From Tectiglobus sp965247245 (GTDB taxonomy: Bacteria > Pseudomonadota > Alphaproteobacteria > Rhizobiales > Hyphomicrobiaceae): a DNA stretch of 64,000 bases. Below the pieces are notes generated by a model. It was not told where the DNA came from. It ran no database searches and saw only the letters and a list, made by a program, of their open reading frames with translations. A program made the position numbers and the translations under genes. Positions 8,580 through 16,181 of the stretch are shown here, one piece after another (the stretch's first letter is position 1; every line of letters starts with the position of its first letter). The stretch covers positions 2,294,001 through 2,358,000 of the forward strand of contig CBDFGV010000003.1 of assembly GCA_965247245.1 (NCBI GenBank). The letters are read 5' to 3'.

Positions 8580-9476
8580 TTAGGATTGGCCGCCAACGCT
8601 TTTGCGGATGTCACGAATTATGTCGTAGTCAGCATCCTTGATTTCGGCAAAGCCATCGCCCTTGAACGGCTTCAGAACAGCGTCGCCATCCTTTGTGCCC
8701 TTCTTCAACGAATAGAAAGCTTCACGGATTGCCTTCTGCATATCTGCGGTCAGGTCTGTGCGCATAACCCAAGGGTACTGCGGGATTGGTGCAGAGTAGC
8801 CGAGAACTTTGACCTTGGCTTTGTCGATCCGGCCTTTGGCGACCAGGCGCTCGAAAATCGGCCGGCTAAGACCGCCGACTTGAGCGTTACCGCGCTGGAC
8901 ATTGACGGCAACAGCATCGTGTGCACCGAGAAAGTTCTGCTTGTAATCTTTGCCAGGCTGAATACCGGCCTGCATCATTGTAAACTTTGGAGCAAAGTGA
9001 CTGGACGTTGATGCCTGGTCACCAAAAGCGACCTCAAGGTTCTTGCCCTTCATCTCTTCGATCTTCGAGATGCCGGCTTTTGCATTCGCGATAATGACAG
9101 ACTGATAGGTGGTTGAGCCGCCTTTCAAGCGCGCAGCAAAAGGCGCGATGTCGAGCTTGCCGCCCTTCATCTTGTCCTTGGCGATGGTGTAACTAGCAGG
9201 GCCGAAGTAGGCGACATCAATACGGCCGAAGCGCATTGCTTCGATCATGGATGAATAGTCAGTTGTGACGATCAGCTTGATCTTCTTGCCGAGTTTCTTT
9301 TCGAGATAGGCCTGCAAAGGCTTGTTATCTTGAATAACAGTTGCAGCGTTCTCGTCTGGCAGAAGAGCTACCTTGATCGTGTCCGGGTTGTGAGAGCCGC
9401 CTGCCAGTGCAGCAGACGCGGCGAGGACTACGCTACCGGCGGCCAGGGCGCCGGCGATTGCCTTGAACATTTTCAT
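8580..9476 (-). CDS. ptxB: Phosphite-binding periplasmic protein
   Basis: Substrate-binding protein of the PhnD/PtxB family, 298 residues. It has a Sec signal peptide (about 1-25, ending SAALAGG) and the family core: IKVALLPDENA, then YLEKKLGKKI, SMIEAMRFGRIDVAYFGPAS and later AFGDQASTSSHFAPK. The segment VAYFGPASY and the Ser/Thr-rich loop contact the oxyanion in related proteins. It captures phosphite for PtxAC. It lies between ptxA and ptxC with gaps of 66 bases on each side, and its position beside ptxD separates it from true phosphonate binders. Confidence 0.88.
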   Translation of the reverse strand: MKMFKAIAGALAAGSVVLAASAALAGGSHNPDTIKVALLPDENAATVIQDNKPLQAYLEKKLGKKIKLIVTTDYSSMIEAMRFGRIDVAYFGPASYTIAKDKMKGGKLDIAPFAARLKGGSTTYQSVIIANAKAGISKIEEMKGKNLEVAFGDQASTSSHFAPKFTMMQAGIQPGKDYKQNFLGAHDAVAVNVQRGNAQVGGLSRPIFERLVAKGRIDKAKVKVLGYSAPIPQYPWVMRTDLTADMQKAIREAFYSLKKGTKDGDAVLKPFKGDGFAEIKDADYDIIRDIRKSVGGQS

Positions 9477-9542
9477 CTTTCTCGTCCCTCTTACTCTTTG
9501 GGTACCCTCCGATGCACTTTTGCATTCGGAAGCTCGATCGGT

Positions 9543-10361
9543 TCACGCCTGCGGGCGCACGCCGTAAATCTTTTCCAGCGCTGCTGTGTCCAAGTGATCG
9601 GGTGGACCATCGAAGACGACCGATCCCTGAGACAGGCCGATTATTCGGTCGGCGAACAGCCGCGCGTACTCAAGCTGATGAAGGCTGATGATGGCCGGGA
9701 TACCATCCTGCTTGCAGATGCTTCGGAGCGTCGACAAGACGCGCTCCGAAGATGCCGGATCAAGTGAAGCAACCGGTTCGTCCGCAAGGATCAGATCCGG
9801 CCTCTGCGCAATCGCACGCGCAATGCCAACGCGCTGCTGCTGACCACCGGAGAGGGCATCGCAACGTTCAAGCGCTTTCTCGAGCAGGTCGACGCGGCTG
9901 AGACACTCAAGCGCCCAGATCCGTTCATCCTTTGGTAGCGGGAAGAGGCTGCGCAGAAACGAGTAGTTTCCAATCCGGCTGAGCAGCACGTTCTGCAGTG
10001 CCGTCATGCGAGCAATGAGCTGGTGCTGCTGAAAGACCATGCCTGTGCGAAGCCGGTGCTGTCGAACAATCTTGCGGGACTTAAGCTCGCCGAGATCACG
10101 CAAGGTAACTGTGCCACGCGACGGCACAACGAGCCGATTAAGGACACGCAGCAGAGTTGACTTGCCGGCGCCAGATGGGCCGAGAAGAACCGTCACTTCC
10201 TTGTTCGAGAATGCGAGGTCAACCGGCTTTAGAGCTACCGTCTTGTTGGAATAGACAACTTCCACGCCAGCAAGCGCGAGAAAGACTTCATCGGTTACGG
10301 GAGCTGTTTTATCGAGCACAACGCGCCTCTCGCATACTGCTTTGGCAGCAAATGACTGCAT
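9543..10361 (-). CDS. ptxA: Phosphite ABC transporter ATPase
   Basis: ATP-binding subunit of the PhnC/PtxA family, 272 residues from the ATG at 10361. Walker A is GPSGAGKST, the ABC signature LSGGQQQRVGIARA, Walker B LILADEP, and the switch histidine follows in IISLHQLEYA. An upstream in-frame start at 10406 would run through the divergent regulatory region and is less likely. First gene of ptxABC, divergent from ptxD with 145 bases between them. It should power phosphite import with PtxB and PtxC. Confidence 0.88.
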   Translation of the reverse strand: MQSFAAKAVCERRVVLDKTAPVTDEVFLALAGVEVVYSNKTVALKPVDLAFSNKEVTVLLGPSGAGKSTLLRVLNRLVVPSRGTVTLRDLGELKSRKIVRQHRLRTGMVFQQHQLIARMTALQNVLLSRIGNYSFLRSLFPLPKDERIWALECLSRVDLLEKALERCDALSGGQQQRVGIARAIAQRPDLILADEPVASLDPASSERVLSTLRSICKQDGIPAIISLHQLEYARLFADRIIGLSQGSVVFDGPPDHLDTAALEKIYGVRPQA

Positions 10362-10364
10362 CAG

Positions 10365-10412
10365 ATCTATTGCATATTTAGATAGACCTGATATTTCGAT
10401 TGCCAAAATCGA
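10365..10412. promoter_or_regulatory. Candidate PtxE (LysR) operators between ptxA and ptxD
   Basis: Two inverted repeats sit in the divergent region: ATCTA-N9-TAGAT (10365-10383) and TCGATT-N5-AATCGA (10396-10412). A direct repeat GATAGAC occurs at 10381 and 10411. LysR regulators bind dyads of this size in divergent promoters. No -35/-10 pair is distinctive. Assignment rests on symmetry and position. Confidence 0.45.
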
Positions 10413-10506
10413 TAGACTAGTTTCATATCACTTTTATGAAGCATGGCAGGTGGATCTGCGCATCTGTGGATTCCGATGCGCAGCGGCCCGAAGTGGAGGT
10501 CGATTG

Positions 10507-11520
10507 ATGGCGAGTAAGATTGTGGTTGCGCAACCGCTGCACACAAGTGTGCTGAAACATTTGGAGCAGCATGCCGACGTCGTCATGAACACGGGGCCGG
10601 ATCCTCTCTCAGATCAGAAACTCGTGGAGTGGTGCAAGGACGCTCATGGCGTCATGGTCTTCATGACCGAGCAAATTAATGAAACTTTTCTTCGACAATG
10701 CCCCAACCTCAAGATCGTGGCCGGCGCATTGAAGGGCTATAACAATATCGACATTGCCGCTTGTGGGCAGAGAGATATCCCGGTCACCGTAGTGCCGGAT
10801 CTGTTGACTGAGCCCACCGCGGAACTTGCTGTTGGACTCATGATAGCTGTCTCACGTAATCTGAACGCGGGAGATCGTTATGTTCGCAGTGGTGCATTTC
10901 AAGGATGGCGGCCGCTCTTCTACGGCGGATCTTTGTCCGGCGCAAACGTACTCATCATCGGTGCCGGGGCTGTCGGCCAGGCAATCATGAGAATGCTGAC
11001 TGGCTTTGACTGCACATGCACATACGTTGACACAAAACCGCTTACTGCTGAGCAAGAAGCACTTCTTGGCTGTCAACGCGCAGAACTTGATGCGTCATTG
11101 CGGGAAACGGACTTTGTTGTCCTGGCAATCCATCTCACGCTAGAGACCAAACATCTCGTCAATGGCGATTTCCTCGGCCGCATGAAGACAGGAAGCTACC
11201 TCATCAACCCAGCGCGCGGATCTGTTGTGAATGAGAACGACGTAGCGGCTGCGTTGGAGTCTGGTCAGCTTGGTGGCTACGCTGCCGATACTTTCGAAAT
11301 GGAAGATTGGTCACTGAGCGACCGCCCCAACGGAATTCCCGAAGCGCTGCGGCAGTCCGAGCGTACGGTTCTGACGCCTCATATTGGATCAGCAGTGGCG
11401 CACACACGTGAAGAGATCGAACTGTCAGCTGCCGACAGCATCATTCAGGTCTTGCAGGGGCGATTGCCAGAAACGGTCGTCAACAAGAAACTACTGAACC
11501 GCTTCAACGGATCTGCATGA
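10507..11520 (+). CDS. ptxD: NAD-dependent phosphite dehydrogenase
   Basis: Oxidises phosphite to phosphate while reducing NAD+. The 337-residue protein aligns without offset to Pseudomonas stutzeri PtxD as I recall it. Met53, Lys76 (ALKGYNN), Trp134 and Tyr139 (FQGWRPLFYG), Arg237 (NPARGS), Glu266 (FEMED), His292 and Arg301 all fall at the same numbers as its catalytic residues. The Rossmann loop GAGAVG is at 152-157. Asp175 follows beta2 where the reference has Glu175, predicting NAD rather than NADP. ATG 10507 has GGAGGT eight bases upstream; a longer in-frame start at 10342 would cross the regulatory region. It is followed without gap by ptxE. Ordinary 2-hydroxyacid dehydrogenases lack the EMEDW and WRPLFYG signatures. 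Confidence 0.95.
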   Translation: MASKIVVAQPLHTSVLKHLEQHADVVMNTGPDPLSDQKLVEWCKDAHGVMVFMTEQINETFLRQCPNLKIVAGALKGYNNIDIAACGQRDIPVTVVPDLLTEPTAELAVGLMIAVSRNLNAGDRYVRSGAFQGWRPLFYGGSLSGANVLIIGAGAVGQAIMRMLTGFDCTCTYVDTKPLTAEQEALLGCQRAELDASLRETDFVVLAIHLTLETKHLVNGDFLGRMKTGSYLINPARGSVVNENDVAAALESGQLGGYAADTFEMEDWSLSDRPNGIPEALRQSERTVLTPHIGSAVAHTREEIELSAADSIIQVLQGRLPETVVNKKLLNRFNGSA

Positions 11521-12408
11521 ATGCTCAATCTTACTCTTGTGCGCACCTTTATTGCGATTGCTGAGACGGGCAGCTTTGTCGAAGCCGCGCGACGACTCAG
11601 CCTGGCGCAGTCGACAGTTTCTCTCCAACTGCAACGGCTGGAAGATTCTCTCGGCACGTCTTTGGTTCAACGCAGTCATACAGGATGCACACTTACTCTG
11701 CGCGGCCATAACGTGCTTCCCTACGCCCGATCACTTTTGCGGTCAGCCGAACAACTTACGCTCGCAGCCAACGGAACTAATATTACCGTTGGCTGCAGCG
11801 GAAATATTGCTGCCTATTATATATCGGCAGAGCTACGGCAGTTCCTAAAGGCTTTGGATTTCGATGCGACCTGGGAATGTAAAGTCGCACCTAATCCCGA
11901 GATTGCAGAACTGCTTGAGAGTGGTGCAATAGATGTTGCGGCCATGGAGTGGCCGCCTCAACAGTATGACTTCGACGTTTATCCGTGGCGTCGCGAAGCG
12001 ATGGTTGTCATCGTGCCGAGAGACCATCCATTAGCAAAGTCTCGCACGCTTGCTGTTAAACAGTTGCTGGAACTTGACCTCATCGGTGGTGAGCCAGGCA
12101 GCGGCACTGGGACACTCCTCAGAGAGGTTCTCGGAAAGCGGGCCGACAAGCTCAAGATTTCCCATAACTTGCAAAGCACCGAGGCTGTTAAGAGTGCCGT
12201 CGAAGCAGGCCTTGGGTGTTCGATTGTATTGGAAGGGTCAATACGGTCCGACTCGAAGGACAAACGCTTTTCAGTCCTCAAGTTGCGCGATGCCAAGCTT
12301 GAGAAACTCCTTTGTGTAGCAGTTCAATCAGGGCTGCCGTCATCTGCTCTACCGCGCAAGCTTGCGTCCACAATGATCGGAAAGTCGAGTGTTGGAGTTC
12401 GAGGCTGA
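11521..12408 (+). CDS. ptxE: LysR-family regulator of the phosphite genes
   Basis: A 295-residue LysR-type regulator. The N-terminal winged helix is clear (LVRTFIAIAETGSF, then EAARRLSLAQSTVSLQLQRL), followed by a periplasmic-binding-type effector domain. Its ATG directly follows the ptxD TGA, so the two are translated from one message. PtxE is the fifth gene of known ptxABCDE loci and its role there is not firmly established; regulation of the divergent ptxA and ptxD promoters is inferred. A copy of the 103-nt repeat begins 12 bases after its stop. Confidence 0.82.
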   Translation: MLNLTLVRTFIAIAETGSFVEAARRLSLAQSTVSLQLQRLEDSLGTSLVQRSHTGCTLTLRGHNVLPYARSLLRSAEQLTLAANGTNITVGCSGNIAAYYISAELRQFLKALDFDATWECKVAPNPEIAELLESGAIDVAAMEWPPQQYDFDVYPWRREAMVVIVPRDHPLAKSRTLAVKQLLELDLIGGEPGSGTGTLLREVLGKRADKLKISHNLQSTEAVKSAVEAGLGCSIVLEGSIRSDSKDKRFSVLKLRDAKLEKLLCVAVQSGLPSSALPRKLASTMIGKSSVGVRG

Positions 12409-12420
12409 AAGTCTGGTTTG

Positions 12421-12523
12421 TGGACCTTGCGGATATGGCACGCTGCTGACAGTCGGTGAGCTGGTGCGCCTAGCGCAACACAGTCAGCAGACTGGCACCA
12501 AGTCAGCTATGATCAAGCAGCGG
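12421..12523 (+). repeat. 103-nt intergenic repeat, copy A
   Basis: The first 37 bases (beginning TGGACCTTGCGGATATGGCA) are identical to the copy at 17595, and the remainder matches at scattered positions. The element has an internal dyad: GCTGAC...GGTG on the left faces CACCA.GTCAGC on the right, so RNA or single strands could fold. It lies just 3' of ptxE. The rest of the gap to 12808 shows nothing recognisable. Confidence 0.8.
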
Positions 12524-12808
12524 AACCCACTACGTCTTTCACAATCTCGATATGAGGTCATCCGCCAGCTTGGCAGTCTCATCGACCGCGGCGACACATC
12601 GGGCGTGCTCTCAGATAGTCAGGCAAATGGGAAAGGATGAGACACGAGCATTCGCAGGCCGTGCTCTAGAGGAGGACCTCCCAGCGCATCTTCAAGCATA
12701 AATTCCAGCAGAAAGGGATAACCTCGAGCAGCCTGGCAAGCTCAAGCAAGATGGTAGGGCTCTGAGCAGTCGAGCTACGCCGATCTCCCGCAGAAATCGA
12801 TCGAGATA

Positions 12809-13441
12809 CTACCAGCGCAACCGAAACCTTCCGTACACGGCTGCTATGGCAACAATCGGCGCGACTGCAAGCGTGTACCAAGTGATGACGAAAAGTGGTG
12901 AGTCGTCGAAACAGTGTAAGCCATAGAACAAAGCACCAATGGCTGCAGCCAAGCGCCCCGCGGCAGCGCCGGCCGATATTGGGCAACGGGGCGCAGCTGA
13001 ACGCATAGCAACGAAGATGAAAAAGAGAGGAGCCAACGAAAGAGCGGGTATCGCAACCAGACACAGGACAGCATTGGTACCAACTAAACTGGAATGCCAC
13101 GCGTCTGCCGGAACTAACGTCAACTCTACACAGGCCGCACTCAACAGGATCCAGATTGGCAGACTATTAAGAGCCCCGGGAAGATGACGTCCTGTAGGGC
13201 GAACAAGTTTCACGGTGTCAATCATCGCTAAGACGAAAACAAGCGCTATCACCGCCAGCTTTAAATCAAATCGCCATGTGTAAAGCGCTGTACCTAGATC
13301 CTCCCGCATGCCGATTGTTGCCCAAAGCCCGATGAATGATAAGGCCGAGCCTAACGAAACAGACAGAATGATAATCCGAGTTGGCGACGATTCCCATTTC
13401 ATATCAGTAGCTAGCGCTTCGATTAGTTCGCTTGTCTTCAT
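12809..13441 (-). CDS. nrsF: NrsF-type anti-sigma factor (DUF1109)
   Basis: Inner-membrane protein of 210 residues with about six transmembrane segments and a short cytoplasmic N-terminus (MKTSELIEALATDMKW), the hallmark of the DUF1109/NrsF family. These proteins hold the cognate ECF sigma factor SigF inactive until a metal or oxidant stress signal arrives; in Caulobacter two conserved cysteines matter, and several cysteines lie in or near the membrane helices here. The ATG overlaps the sigF stop by four bases, so the two are translationally coupled. Confidence 0.88.
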   Translation of the reverse strand: MKTSELIEALATDMKWESSPTRIIILSVSLGSALSFIGLWATIGMREDLGTALYTWRFDLKLAVIALVFVLAMIDTVKLVRPTGRHLPGALNSLPIWILLSAACVELTLVPADAWHSSLVGTNAVLCLVAIPALSLAPLFFIFVAMRSAAPRCPISAGAAAGRLAAAIGALFYGLHCFDDSPLFVITWYTLAVAPIVAIAAVYGRFRLRW

Positions 13442-13989
13442 GGTTCGTCTCGCCGATACGCTCTAGCAAGTGATTTCAATGCTCGATGCAGGGCCACTCG
13501 CACCGCTCCTTCGGTTGAGCCGATATCGTTGGCAAATTCTCGCGCTGTATGGCCTTGAATTGCAATTGCCTCGATAATTCTGCGATGCTTAGCCGGCAGC
13601 GTCTTTAGGAGCCTATGGCAGTCGCCAGCCGCGTTAGTCTCTGCATCGGGAGGTACACTCAATTCATCGGTCAGTTCATCGATATCAATGTGCTCTCGGA
13701 AGCCTCGACGGCGCAACGCATCGATCAGCTTATGGTGTGCGATGGCGCGAACCCAGGGTTCGAGCGGGTTAGTTTCTGACCATGTATGTCGCTTAAGATG
13801 AACCGCGAGTAGTGTTTCCTGCACGATATCCTCGACATCCTCTGGACCGCGATTGATGCGTTCGAGTCGACGGCGAACCACTATTCGAAGCCAGGATGAT
13901 AGCGCCTTCAACAAGGTACGATAGGCGACCGCGTCTCCACGATTGGCCGTCCGCATGAGCTCTGACAGATCTACAGGCTTATGCAGCAC
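13438..13989 (-). CDS. sigF: ECF sigma factor SigF (NrsF-controlled group)
   Basis: A 183-residue ECF sigma factor. Region 2 is visible as DVEDIVQETLLAVHLKRHTW and EPWVRAIAHHKLIDALRRRG; region 4 as LPAKHRRIIEAIAIQGHTA and GSTEGAVRVALHRALKSLAR. The GTG at 13989 follows an AGAGGGA ribosome site. It heads the sigF-nrsF operon and carries a perfect match to the SigF promoter motif immediately upstream, indicating autoregulation. The divergent YHS gene has the same promoter, so it is a likely direct target. Confidence 0.9.
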   Translation of the reverse strand: MLHKPVDLSELMRTANRGDAVAYRTLLKALSSWLRIVVRRRLERINRGPEDVEDIVQETLLAVHLKRHTWSETNPLEPWVRAIAHHKLIDALRRRGFREHIDIDELTDELSVPPDAETNAAGDCHRLLKTLPAKHRRIIEAIAIQGHTAREFANDIGSTEGAVRVALHRALKSLARAYRRDEP

Positions 13990-14006
13990 CTTTCCCTCTC
14001 ATACAG

Positions 14007-14032
14007 TTCGCGTTCGGCCAATCAATTGTTAC
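14007..14032 (-). promoter_or_regulatory. SigF-type promoter of sigF-nrsF
   Basis: On the minus strand: GTAACA (14032-14027), 16 bases, CGAA (14010-14007). This matches the GTAACC-N16-CGAA motif reported for Caulobacter SigF at all but one base. Predicted transcription starts near 14000, leaving a very short leader that holds the ribosome site. Confidence 0.75.
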
Positions 14033-14104
14033 AAGCGGTGTATCAATTGACTGACTTATGCATGCGAGAGCTACACACGCGATAAACACAAAGACGTGAG
14101 CCAC

Positions 14105-14130
14105 GTAACGTTTCATCTGTTCGCGACGAA
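14105..14130 (+). promoter_or_regulatory. SigF-type promoter of the YHS gene
   Basis: GTAACG (14105-14110), exactly 16 bases, CGAA (14127-14130). It has the same spacing and core as the promoter of sigF on the other strand. It predicts a leader of about 50 bases before the ATG at 14187. Confidence 0.75.
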
Positions 14131-14186
14131 CAAGCTTTTGGTTGCCCGGTTGCAACGAATTCAAATGCGTTACAGGAGATGAAATC

Positions 14187-14666
14187 ATGTCGATATTTGC
14201 TTCGTCACGCCGCACGATCCAAGGCGTATCCTTAGCCTTTGCGTTGGCTTTCACATCCCCAGCTCTCGCTGTCGACGAGCACTTTGTTGCCAATGGTGCC
14301 GCAGCAGGTGGAGTTGATGTTGTCGCGTACCATACAGTTGGCAAGCCAACCTTGGGGACTGGCGAATTCACGGCCAAGTATCAAGGCGTAACCTGGCAAT
14401 TTGCGTCTGCAAAGAACCGCGACCTGTTCAAAGCCGAGCCGGCCAAGTATGCGCCCGCCTATGGCGGCTGGTGCTCAGCTGGAGCAAGCAAAGGCAAGAA
14501 AGTTGTGACGAAGCCGGAGTTCTGGAAAATCGTCGACGGACGCCTCTATCTTAACAGCAGCAAAGCAGCACACGAGAAGTTGTTCTTGGCGGACACCGAA
14601 AACGTCATTCGCAAGGGTGAGAGAAACTGGAAGGTCATCTTCGCAACGCCTGCAAACGAGCTCTAG
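14187..14666 (+). CDS. Secreted YHS-domain protein, SigF target
   Basis: A 159-residue protein with a Sec signal peptide (about 1-28, ending SPALAVD) and a single YHS domain (FTAKYQGVTWQFASAKNRDL, then YGGWCSAGASKGKKV). YHS domains are short metal-associated modules found in Cu-handling proteins; this secreted single-domain form is common in Rhizobiales without an assigned function. ATG 14187 is preceded by AGGAG at eight bases. It is divergent from sigF-nrsF under a matching promoter, so a role in the SigF metal/oxidant response is inferred. Confidence 0.85.
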   Translation: MSIFASSRRTIQGVSLAFALAFTSPALAVDEHFVANGAAAGGVDVVAYHTVGKPTLGTGEFTAKYQGVTWQFASAKNRDLFKAEPAKYAPAYGGWCSAGASKGKKVVTKPEFWKIVDGRLYLNSSKAAHEKLFLADTENVIRKGERNWKVIFATPANEL

Positions 14667-14680
14667 GTAGTTGAGCCGCA

Positions 14681-14705
14681 CCTGCCCGGAAGTCCTCCGG
14701 GCAGG
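14681..14705 (+). terminator. Hairpin after the YHS gene
   Basis: A perfect 10-bp stem (CCTGCCCGGA / TCCGGGCAGG) with a 5-base loop starts 15 bases after the stop. It lacks a T-run, so it is a probable transcript end or stabiliser. Confidence 0.55.
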
Positions 14706-14899
14706 CCTGCTATGTGGATACTGCGGGCATATGGCACCGAGCAGAATCTCACTTGAGACATGCAGCTGACAGTCGGTGACCTGGTGCTCCGATTGTCGTA
14801 CTTGCGGCCGCTTAGCCTCAATTCAGCAACACGGTCGTAGCACCAAATTTGGTCTCATCGGGCGATCCCCAAACCCGAGTCTGTCGCCTCTAGTTGCTT

Positions 14900-15895
14900 T
14901 CATTCAGCAGAAGTGGCGCACCGAAATCCGATGTGGCGATGACCACGTTCGGGAGCATTGGAGAAGCCGCGACGATGAGTGGTCGTCAACTTTGTCGGAC
15001 CAGCATCGAAAATGTAGTCTCCGCCACGCGTCACCCTTTCACCAGGTCGATCTTGGGCCTCTCGACCGTCGCTTGGATTGAAAGGGTATGGACGCAGCAA
15101 ACTGGATGTCCATTCTGCAAGCGATCCGCTCATGTCTAGAACGCCGAATGGAGACGCACCCAATGGGCGGAGGCCCACGGCGCCGGTCTCTCCGGCTCGC
15201 CTTGAAACGAACGCGCGCGTCTCATCGGGAGGCTGATTACCCCAAGGGAACAACCTCTCATCTGCACCGCGCGCGGCAACTTCCCACTCGGCTTCGGTCG
15301 GGAGACGCGCTGTACGCCACGCACAATAGGCCCGGGCACCGGCCCATGTCGTTTCAGTAACGGGATGGTTGCCGTAACCTGGTGTAGGCAAGAATGAACC
15401 ATCACGGTACCCGATGCGCGATTGCTCGTCGTCTAAAGCGATGATTGGATAAGTGAAGCCTCTTTCTGCACCTTCAATAACGAGCCCAGCCATATCTTTC
15501 GGAATTCGCTCTGTGCGCGCATTCCCTGCTGTGAAAGGTGTTCCGGCCGACAGTTTGAGTGAATTGAGGTACTCGGCAAAGGCCGAATTCGTCACTTCGG
15601 TACGATCGATCATGAAAGAAGAAACACTCACGAAGTGTGCCGGGCGCTCGATGCTTGGTCCATCATTTCTACCGATCACATAACGCCCCGCCGGGATTCT
15701 TAACATAGCTTGCTGAGCCTTAGCCGTAACTGGCGCGTGCTGCATAGAAAACGGCAAAGATTTAAGTTGAGAGAAGTCTGGTGGACTCTGCATTTCACTT
15801 GCTGATGAAGGCAAAGCCATACAGATCGCCAACAGTAGCCCGACCGGAGATGAGCTAAGATACACGATTGAGCGTACAATTGCGTGGTGCATCAT
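14900..15895 (-). CDS. Secreted FGE/SUMF1-fold protein lacking the FGE cysteines
   Basis: A 331-residue protein with an N-terminal signal or anchor (about 10-33) and a complete formylglycine-generating-enzyme-type fold: IPAGRYVIGRNDG, then MIDRTEVTNSAFAEYL, HPVTETTWAGARAYC, LPTEAEWEVAARG, GVLDMSGSLAEWT and IGFRCA at the end. Where true FGEs carry the two active-site cysteines (after RGG near the C terminus) this protein has RGGDYIFDAGPTK, with none. It is therefore unlikely to mature sulfatases; related secreted proteins may be structural or ligand-binding. It converges with the YHS gene. No SigF motif was found upstream. Confidence 0.82.
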   Translation of the reverse strand: MMHHAIVRSIVYLSSSPVGLLLAICMALPSSASEMQSPPDFSQLKSLPFSMQHAPVTAKAQQAMLRIPAGRYVIGRNDGPSIERPAHFVSVSSFMIDRTEVTNSAFAEYLNSLKLSAGTPFTAGNARTERIPKDMAGLVIEGAERGFTYPIIALDDEQSRIGYRDGSFLPTPGYGNHPVTETTWAGARAYCAWRTARLPTEAEWEVAARGADERLFPWGNQPPDETRAFVSRRAGETGAVGLRPLGASPFGVLDMSGSLAEWTSSLLRPYPFNPSDGREAQDRPGERVTRGGDYIFDAGPTKLTTTHRRGFSNAPERGHRHIGFRCATSAE

Positions 15896-16181
15896 TGTTA
15901 TTCCCGGTCGATGTAAAGGATCGGCCGAGCCTCAAGCTAATTGTCGTATTGCTCTGTATGGTCTTGCGGAGCAACACAAGCAATGCCAACTCACGAGTGT
16001 TAAGCTGCAAACAAGACATAGTCCGCGTACACAGGTATGTAGTTGCTCCAACGACTAGCTCAAGTGTCATCGATGTTCGGCAAGGCAGCTCCCATCTTGA
16101 ATTGACCAGCTCTGTGCCAAATAATCTGGAACAATCGCGCTGGTTCCATTCTTCGAGAATAACTGACAGCGCACCGCGGAG

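Noticed and set aside
7686..10361. Phosphonate (phnCDE) transporter as the name for the ABC genes
   Set aside because: No C-P lyase or phosphonatase gene is nearby, and the genes are divergent from a PtxD with all phosphite-dehydrogenase residues, so the ptxABC assignment fits better.
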